This document shows positions 30,143 through 39,100 of a stretch of 40,719 nucleotides of DNA, in pieces (position 1 is the first letter of the stretch; each line of letters starts with the position of its first letter). Source of the DNA: an uncultured Brevundimonas sp. (lineage in GTDB: Bacteria > Pseudomonadota > Alphaproteobacteria > Caulobacterales > Caulobacteraceae); the NCBI RefSeq assembly GCF_947305955.1, contig NZ_CAMZFB010000023.1, forward strand, positions 1 through 40,719, given 5' to 3'. The position numbers were made by a program, and so were the translations under genes. The notes beneath the pieces were generated by a model that saw nothing but the letters and a program-made list of their open reading frames with translations, ran no database searches and was not told where the DNA came from.

Positions 30143-33100
30143 TCAGAACGTCCAGCGGACGCTGACCGAGCCGGTGTGGACGTCGGCCTTATCGCCCAAC
30201 TGGCCGTCATAGCCCGCTTGGAAGCTGACGCCCGTATCGGTGACGACCTTGGCCTCAAAGCCCAGACGCCATGCGCTGCGGTCCAGCGGCGTGCTGATCA
30301 TGGCCGGATCGGACGCATTCGACGAACCGATCAGCTGGATGGGCAGCGAGATCGCGTCCTCCGAACGGTGGACGCGGCCCGCCGTGAGCGCGAGGCCCGC
30401 CTTGACGCCGCGTGCCGGTTCGAACGACCAGCCCGTGGTGACCTTGGGCTCGGCCGCGACGATCCATTGATCGTCACCCACAATCCGTGCGCCCAGACCA
30501 TCCCAGCCGGTTTCCTCATAGGAACCGTTGTGCAGCCACGTGGCCTGCAGGTTCAGCGCCGGACGCAGGTAGAACTGGCCCGCCTGCACCAGGTGGCCGA
30601 CTTCGCCGCCCAGTTGCAGATAGCCGTTCTCGCCCTTGGACAGGCCCGCCATGTCCTTGAAGACATAGCCATAGCGCTGGCTTTCCAGCCATTGCCAACC
30701 GCCCGTTGCCGTCAGGCGCAGGTCGGTGCCCGAGGTCCAGTTGCGCAGCAGGCCGACACCGAGGTCGAAGCCGTCGCCCTGGGTGTTCATGCGGCCATTG
30801 CTGAGCTGCTGGCGGGCGAGGCTGTTATAGCCACCCGACAGGGCCACGGCCCACTGGGCGTTCAGACGCTGCTGGATGCCGAAGCGGGCATTGAAGATGC
30901 GGCTGGTCGCCCCCCAGTACTCGCCCGTGGCTTCCTGATCGAAGGCCGAGGTCGATGCCTTGCCCCAGATGCAGCGGTCGGCGTCTGCCGTCTGTTCGTC
31001 ACAGCCGAACATCTGGCTGGCGAAGCTGGTGGCCCCGTAATACTGGGTCTGCATCGAGGCGACGTGACCCTCGGGGTTCAGCTCCGAGAAGATGGCTTCG
31101 TAAAGCTCTTCCTGACCGGCCACCATATTGCCCAGCGCCGTCATCAGACGGCCAATGCCGGTGGCACCGCCGACTTCCAGAGCCGAGTCCATGTGACCGC
31201 CCAGACGCACTTCGTTCGGACGCAGGAACGGCTGGCCGAAGTTCGGATCGATCAGCAGGTGGACGCCGTTGTCGTCACCCTTGAGCGAGAAGTTCAGGGC
31301 CAGCGTGCCGCCCAGATCCACATCGCCCACCGTGCCCGATCCGCCGGTGGCGAACAGGGTGATCGGACGAATGTCCTCCAGCCAGATCAGGTTGATGCCC
31401 AGCGAGCCGTTGATCACGGCATCGCCCGAGACATTGACCAGATCGGAGTCGAAGCGGCCAGCGGCCACGTCGAACAGGGTGCGGCCCGTCCCGGTCTGGA
31501 CGAAGTCACCATTGACGTCGACGGTCGTGATGACGCGTGCGCCGTAATAGATGTTGTCCGCAACTGGCGCGATGGCATCCAGATTGCCGAACTCTTCGCC
31601 CGCATCCAGATCGATCGGCCAGTCGGTGCCTTCCAGACCCACGCGGAACAGGCCCGCATTGGTGAAGGTACCAGCATCGCCGGTCGGGGTGATGGCCACC
31701 GCGGCCGGTGCGATACCGCGCAGGGTTTGCGGCCCGACAGGCTCGCGCAGGTTGATCGTGTTGAAGGCGAGGAAGGATGCACCTTCGCTGTTCAGGAAGC
31801 GGTTGTCGCCGCCACCCAGATCGATATTGCCCGCAACCATGCCGTTATTGACGACATCGTCGTTGCCGCCGCTGGCACGCATCGCCCATCCCGAGATGGC
31901 CGACAGCGAGACATTGGAGGTGATCAGGTTGGTTGCACCGCCGTCAATGACAATGCCCGCACCATTGGCCGAGCCACCGCGCACGGCACCATCGGCCTGA
32001 ATGGCGATATCGCCTGCGCCGTCCACACCTTGGCTCTGGGCAAAGATACCCACGCCATTGGCACCCAGAGCAAAGACGCCCTGTGCGAAGCCGAGGTTGA
32101 TGCCGGCACCGGCACCGGCACCATTGGCGGAACCGGCAAAGGCTCCGTCGACCCAGCCGCCGCCGCCGCCCAGCGACTGGACAATGGCACCATAGGCCCC
32201 GTTGCCGGTCACATAGATGGCATCGGCCTGACGCATGAAGACCGAGCCAGCGTTACCGCTGTTGTCCGACGACAGATCGACATTGGCATCGGCCAGATCG
32301 CCGAAGGCGGCACCACCGCCACCACCGATGGATTGCAGGACCATACCGTGGGCATTGATGCCGCTGGTGAAGATCGCGCCGTTGTGATCCAGCGAGATAT
32401 TGCCCGCATCGCCGCTGACACCGCCAGCGCCGCCAAGGGTGATGTCCGCCGACGACTGGCCACCCAGTCGCAGTTCACCACCGCCCGCGCCGATGGACTG
32501 CAGGACCAGACCCGAGGCGTAGTCACCGAAGGTCTGGGTGCCGCCGGAATAGCTGGCCATGATGTTGCGGCCATGCGCGCCCGAGCCGCCATTGGCCCCC
32601 AGAAGGGCCGAGACGCCGTCGTTACTGCCCGTCAGGTTGGCGACGAACGAGCCGCCGCCGCCGCCGATGGATTGCAGCAGCGATGCGGTCGAGAAATCTC
32701 CGTCGGTCACCACCGCGCCGTCCTGTTGACGGTCGACGGCACCGCCGGCCTCGCCCGTGGTGTCGATCGCGCCCAGGACGATCTGGCTGGCCGCGATATT
32801 GGCACCGCTGGCCGCCGTGAAGTCGACAACCGCGCGGCCACCGCCGCCACCGATGGCCTGCGCCAGGATACCGGTTGACAGATCACCCAGCGACAGCATG
32901 GCACCGGTATGCTCGGCCTCGATATCCGCCGCAGCATTGTTGAGACCCGACACACCACCCAGCATCAGGTTGAAGCCGGTGTCCTGTGCGTCGATCATGC
33001 CCGCATGGCTGGCCACGACGGTCTTGAGGTCCAACGTACCACCGCCACCGGCGATGGACTGGGCCAGATCGAGGACCGAGCGCTCGCCGCCAGCATTGAT

Positions 33101-36100
33101 GGTGCCGGTGGTGTTAACCGTCACCTTGCCGGTGTTCATCGTCGTGGCGCTCTCGGCACCCAGACGGGCGATGATCATCGGTTCACCCGGATGGGTAATC
33201 CCGACCTTGTCGACATAAGGCATGCCCGTCAGGCCGACGAGGTTGGTGATGTCCAGCACCAGAGTGCCGCCACCGCCGTTGATGCTCTCGGCCTTGATAC
33301 CCACCGAGCCTTCGCCGGTTACAGTGATGTCGCCGGTATGGTCGACGATCACTTCGCCGCCGATCCCGCCGACACCGCCGCCAATATTGCCCAAGGCGAA
33401 GCTGAGCGCGGTCGAGGTGATCGCGGACGCATATCCGTTGCCCGCCGCGAGGCCGACATTGGCATTACCGCCACCGCCACCGATGGACTGGGCCACGATA
33501 CCGTGGGCATTGGCACCCGTGGTCAGGATGGAGCCGCTGTTGATGACGTGAACCTTGGCACCATTGCCGCCGTCACCGCCAAAGCCGCCGAGGCTGGCTG
33601 CCGGAGCCGCTGTAGAAGTGTCGAAACGTAGATTGCCGGTGACAGCCAGGCCGCCGTTGCCGCCCCCGCCGCCGATCGATTGCGCCAGAATACCGTGCGA
33701 GCCGGCACCTTGCGTATAGATGGTGCCGGTGTTCTCGACATCGACCGTACCGGCGACATTGCCGGTGCCGCCCATACCGCCGACAGACAGGCCGCCGACG
33801 ACAGAGTTGCCCCCCACAACGCCGACCTGCAGATTGACCACCGACGAGCCATTGCCGCCGCCGCCGCCCAGAGACTGGGCGAGGATGCCGTGGCTGTTGT
33901 CGCCTTCGGTCAGGATGACGCCCGAATATTCCTCGCCATCGACGGCAAGGTTCTTCACACGGACATTGCCGCCGGTGCCGCCCTCGCCGCCCATGCCACC
34001 GACGTTGGTGACCAGACGGTTCGAGGTCGAACCGCCCGTGGCATTGATCAGCAGGCTCAGCACCGTGCCGGCGTCACCGCCGCCGCCGCCGATGCTGTTG
34101 GCACTGATACCCGAGGCGTTGTCGCCCTTGGTGTAGATCAGGCCGGTGTTGGTCACGCTGACCAGATCAGCCGCACCGCCGGTGCCGCCCGAACCGCCGA
34201 CGTTGATTTCCAGCGCGTTGTTGTCTGCCGGACCTTGGATCGTCACAGCATAGGCCGCACCGCCGATACCGCCGCCGCCGCCGATGGACTGGGCGCGGAT
34301 ACCGAAGGCATTGTCGCCCGAGGTCAGGATGCGACCGGCATTGGTAGCCAAAACAGCCGCAGCCGTCGCGCCCTCACCGCCACTGCCGCCAATGCCCATG
34401 GTGGCGGTGTTCTGGGCACCGCCCTTGGAGCCCAGCACCTGAATGCCGAGCGTCCGCACGGCACCGCCGAGGCCACCACCTCCACCGATGGATTGGGCCA
34501 GAATACCGTCGGAGCCTTGGCCCGAGGTCTGGATCAGGCCAAGGTTGTCGACATAGACATTGCTAGAGCTTGCGCCCTGACCGCCAGCTGCGCCGACAGC
34601 GATATTGCCGCTGGTCCCCGCGAAGAACAGCGTATTGCTGGCTGCACCGCCAACACCGCCCCCGCCGCCGATGGACTGGGCCAGAATACCGCGCGAGTCA
34701 TCGCCCGCCGTGACCAGTTCACCGTCGAAGGCCACGCGCACGACGTCAGCGGTTGCACCGACGCCGCCCTCGATACCGACCGACAGGCTGCCGCCGACCG
34801 ACTCTTCCTGCTCGTTCTTGGTGCCCGCGCTTACGGAGATGGCGCTGGAGATACCGCCGCCACCACCGATGGACTGGGCCACAATACCGTCGGCCTGAAT
34901 GCCCGAGGTATAGATGCGGCCATCGGCCTTGACGTTGACTGCGCCGCCTTCGCCACCGCTGCCGCCCTTACGGCCGATGGATACGCTAAGCGAACTGTTG
35001 GCCAGCGCACCGATGACGACATCGGTGCCGACGTTACCGCCACCGCCACCGATGGACTGGGCCACGATGCCGCGCGAGTTATGGCCGAGGGTAACGATGT
35101 CGCCCTTGTGGTCCACATCAACCGTGTCACCGCGACCGGCCGCACCCGTGCCACCGCCCAGCGTCAGGTTCACACCCGCCGCCGCGCCGCGATAGACACC
35201 CAGACCGATGTTGTAGCTGGCGTTACCGCCGCCACCGCCGATGGATTGCGCCAACAGGCCGTCGGCGCTGTTGCCGTGGGTCAGGATGGTGCCGTTGTGG
35301 CGGACATCCACCGCATCGCCCGAGCCTGCGCCCGCGCCCGAACCGCCAACGACAAGCTGGGCACCGATTTCGCTGCCTTCCTTGCCCGAGCCAGTCGGCT
35401 TGACGCCCAGCACGAAGTTGTAGCCGGCATTACCGCCGCCGCCGCCGATGGACTGGGCGATCAGGCCCGTCGTGCCATTGCCGAAGGTGTTGATGACACC
35501 GCCTGCGGCCACTTCCGTGCCCGTGCTGCTGTCATAGCCGCGCGTGATCGAGACCTCGCCGCCGTGGCCGCCGGTCCCGCCCGAGCCGCCCACGCCCATG
35601 GCGATGATCGAACCCTTGAGGCTGAAGACGCCGGCGGCATTGATGCCGCCGGTGCCGCCACCGCCGCCGATGGACTGGGCGATAATGCCCGCACCACCGC
35701 CGATCGCGTCATCGGCCAGCGAGACGAAGTTCAGCTCGCCGTCGATGGTCTTGAACTCGCCGCCGACGAAGATGTTGCCAAGGCTGGTGTAGTCCACATC
35801 GCCCGCATCATCGCCTGCGCCGCCGCTGCCGCCGATGCCTGCAGAGATGGCGAAGGCATCCTTTTCGCCGACATTGGCTGCCGCCGAGACGTTAAGGCCG
35901 CCCGAACCACCGCCACCGGCGATGGACTGGATCATGGCACCGACCGAGTTCAGACCCTCGATCAGGATGTTGCCTGCGTGGTTGACGGTCACATCACCCG
36001 ACGCACCGCCACCGCCGCCGAAGCCGCCGAGGCCGAACACGACGGTCGGCTCCTTGGTGTAGGTGTCGATGGAGAAGCCGCCCGCCACGTTGATAGCACC

Positions 36101-39100
36101 GGCACCGCCGCCGCCACCAATCGACTGGACCAGCAGGCCGCGCGAATAGTTGCCCGCCGCAAAGACGTCGGCGTTTGATTTCAGCGTGACATCGTCGCCG
36201 TCACCGCCCGAACCGCCAAAGCCGCCGATACCGATGGTCAGCTGGCCGTCCAGAGTGACGCTGCCCGAGACGTTCAGGCCGCCGGTGCCGCCACCGCCGC
36301 CAATCGACTGGGCGATGATGGCCGAGCTGTTGTCGCCATTGGCCTGAACCTGAACGCGGTCCTTGCCGAACAGACCGACGGTCAGATCCACGGTATTGGC
36401 GTGACCGCCCGAACCGCCGAAGCCGCCGATGCCGAAGGTGGCTGCGCGCGTGTCCGCCGATTGCGGCGGAGCCAGCGAAATACCTGCCGAGACGTTGATG
36501 CCACCGGCACCACCGCCGCCACCGATGGACTGGGCCACGACACCGTTCGAGCCGCCTTCGCGGTGACGGACGTAATAGGGCAGGCCTTCATCGGTGGTGA
36601 AACCGGTGGTGTAGTCGCGGGACACGCCCTTGGCCCAGACGCTGCCGTCGATGGTCGCCGTGACGGACCCTGCGTCACCGCCGCCGCCGCCGAAACCGCC
36701 CACGCCCAGCGTGACCGCCGTCGAGGTCGCAGAGTTGGTGAAGGACAGTGCGCCAACCACATTGATGGCCCCTGCACCGCCCGATCCGCCGACCGACTGC
36801 AGCAGGATGCCGTTGGAATAGGCACCCTCGGTCATGGTGTCGCCTTCACGGTTGAAGACCACCTCACCCGCAAGACCGCCGTCACCGCCAAAGCCGCCGA
36901 GGCCGAGCGAAGCCGACGCGCTGGTGCCTTGGGACACGGTCAGAGCCCCGGCGACATTCAGGCCACCGTTACCGCCGCCGCCGCCAATCGACTGGGCAAT
37001 AATGCCTGCCGAGTTGCCGCCCTTGGTCAGATAGTCGCCATTCACGGTGCCGCGGACATCGCCCGCGTCACCGCCCCCGCCGCCAAAGCCGCCGATGCCG
37101 ACCGCCAAGGAGCCACCGGTATTGCCGCTGGTCAGGGCGACCGAGCCGCTGACGTTCATGCCGCCAGCACCGCCCGAACCGCCAAGCGATTGCAGCAGTG
37201 CGCCCCAGGCGTTGTCGCCGTCGGTCTGCACATCGCCGTCCAGCTTGCCGATGACATCGCCCGCCTGACCGCCCGCGCCGCCGAAGCCGCCCAGACCGAT
37301 AGCCACGCTGCCTGCCGTCTGGCTGGAGCCTGCGACAACCGCCGTCACGTTCATGCCACCGGCACCGCCGCCGCCGCCGACCGACTGCAGCAGGGAGCCA
37401 TAGGCACCGTCACCACGGGTATAGATGCTGCCTGCAAAATCGACATCGATGTCGCCTGCATCGCCGCCGTCACCGCCAAAGCCGCCAAGGCCAAAGCCCA
37501 GAGCGCCCGACGAGTTGGAGGCCAGGCTGACCACGCCGCTGACGTTCATGCCGCCAGCGCCGCCGCCACCACCGATGGACTGATAGATCAGGCCCGCGCT
37601 GTCGTCCTCGGCCGTGCGGATATCGCCACGGATCTTGCCGCCGACGTCACCGGCATCGCCGCCGCCGCCGCCGAAACCACCGATACCGATGGCCGCGCCA
37701 CCGCTGGCATTGCCAGACGCGCTGAGGCTGCCGGTGATGTTGATGCCACCGGCACCACCGCCGCCACCGACCGACTGGGCCAGCACAGCGTGCGATTGGC
37801 CCTCGAAGGTCGAGATATTGCCCTCGACATTGACCGTGACGTCACCGGCGTCGCCGCCGTCGCCGCCTGCGCCGCCGAGGCCGACCGAAACGCCGCCCGA
37901 GCCGCTGTTGGCCGCCGAGACCGCGCCCGTCACATTCAGGCCGCCCGAGCCACCGCCGCCGCCGACCGACTGGGCCAGAACGCCCGTCGAGCCGAGACCG
38001 TTGGTCTGGATATTACCCGTGATGTCGGCCAGCACGTCACCAGCGTCACCACCGCCGCCGCCCGAGCCGCCGATACCGATGGCCGCATTGCCGGCGCCCG
38101 AACCGGATACCGACATGCCGCCCGTGGCGTTGAAGCCACCGGCACCGCCGCCGCCGCCAATCGACTGGGCAGTGACACCGACGGCACCGACGCCCTCGGT
38201 GATCACGGCATAGAGGCCTTCGGTCGGCTGGGCGCCGTTCAGGATGACATTGACGTCGCCTGCATCGCCGCCGTCACCGCCCGCGCCGCCAAGGCCGATG
38301 TTCAGCGAGCCAGACCCCGTGCCTGCGATGGTCATGCTGCCCGAGACATTGAAGCCACCGGCACCGCCGCCGCCACCCAGCGACTGGGCGATCACGCCGC
38401 GCGATTCATCGCCGCCAGCCTTGACCAGACCGGTGATGTCCACATCGACATTGCCAGCGTCGCCGCCGCCGCCGCCCGAGCCGCCCATGCCGAAGCTGAG
38501 TGCGCCGGAGCCTGTCCCTGCGCCGACAAGGCTGCCCGAGACGTTGAAGCCACCGGCACCGCCGCCGCCGCCCAGCGACTGGGCCACGACCGCGTTGGAG
38601 TAGTCGCCGCGCGTCTCGACATTGCCGGTGATGTCCAGATCGACATAGTCGGCATCACCGCCCGAGCCGCCCGAGCCGCCCAGACCGATGGCCAGACCGC
38701 CCGCGCCGACGCCGCCACCGGCACCGTCGAACGCGACGTTGAAGCCGCCGTTACCGCCGCCGCCGCCGATGGACTGTGCGACCACGGCTTCGGAATAGTT
38801 GCCCTGCGTCAGGATATCGCCCGTGATATCGGCATCGATCTCCCCGCCATCACCGCCGCCAGCGCCATTGCCGCCGAGGCCGACCGAGATGGCCCCCGCA
38901 CCGACGCCGCCGGAAATCGCACCTGCGACGCTGAAACCGCCCGCACCACCGGCACCACCGATGGATTGCGCCACAAAGGCGGTGGAATAGTCGCCATCCG
39001 TCTGGATACCGGCTGCCTTGGCGATCACCTTGGCTCCGTCGCCAGCCGAGCCGCCATTGCCGCCGAGGCCGACCGAGATCGAGCCAGCGCCGACGCCGCC

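Noticed and set aside
30176..36178. Very long plus-strand frames (30176-32878 and 33680-36178) opposite the autotransporter
   Set aside because: They are the complement of the Gly-rich repeats and barrel; low-complexity, repetitive and without start signals.
37614..38213. Proline-rich plus-strand frames (PPSPPPPPKPP type)
   Set aside because: Complement of the GGC/GGT glycine runs in another frame; they recur once per repeat unit.
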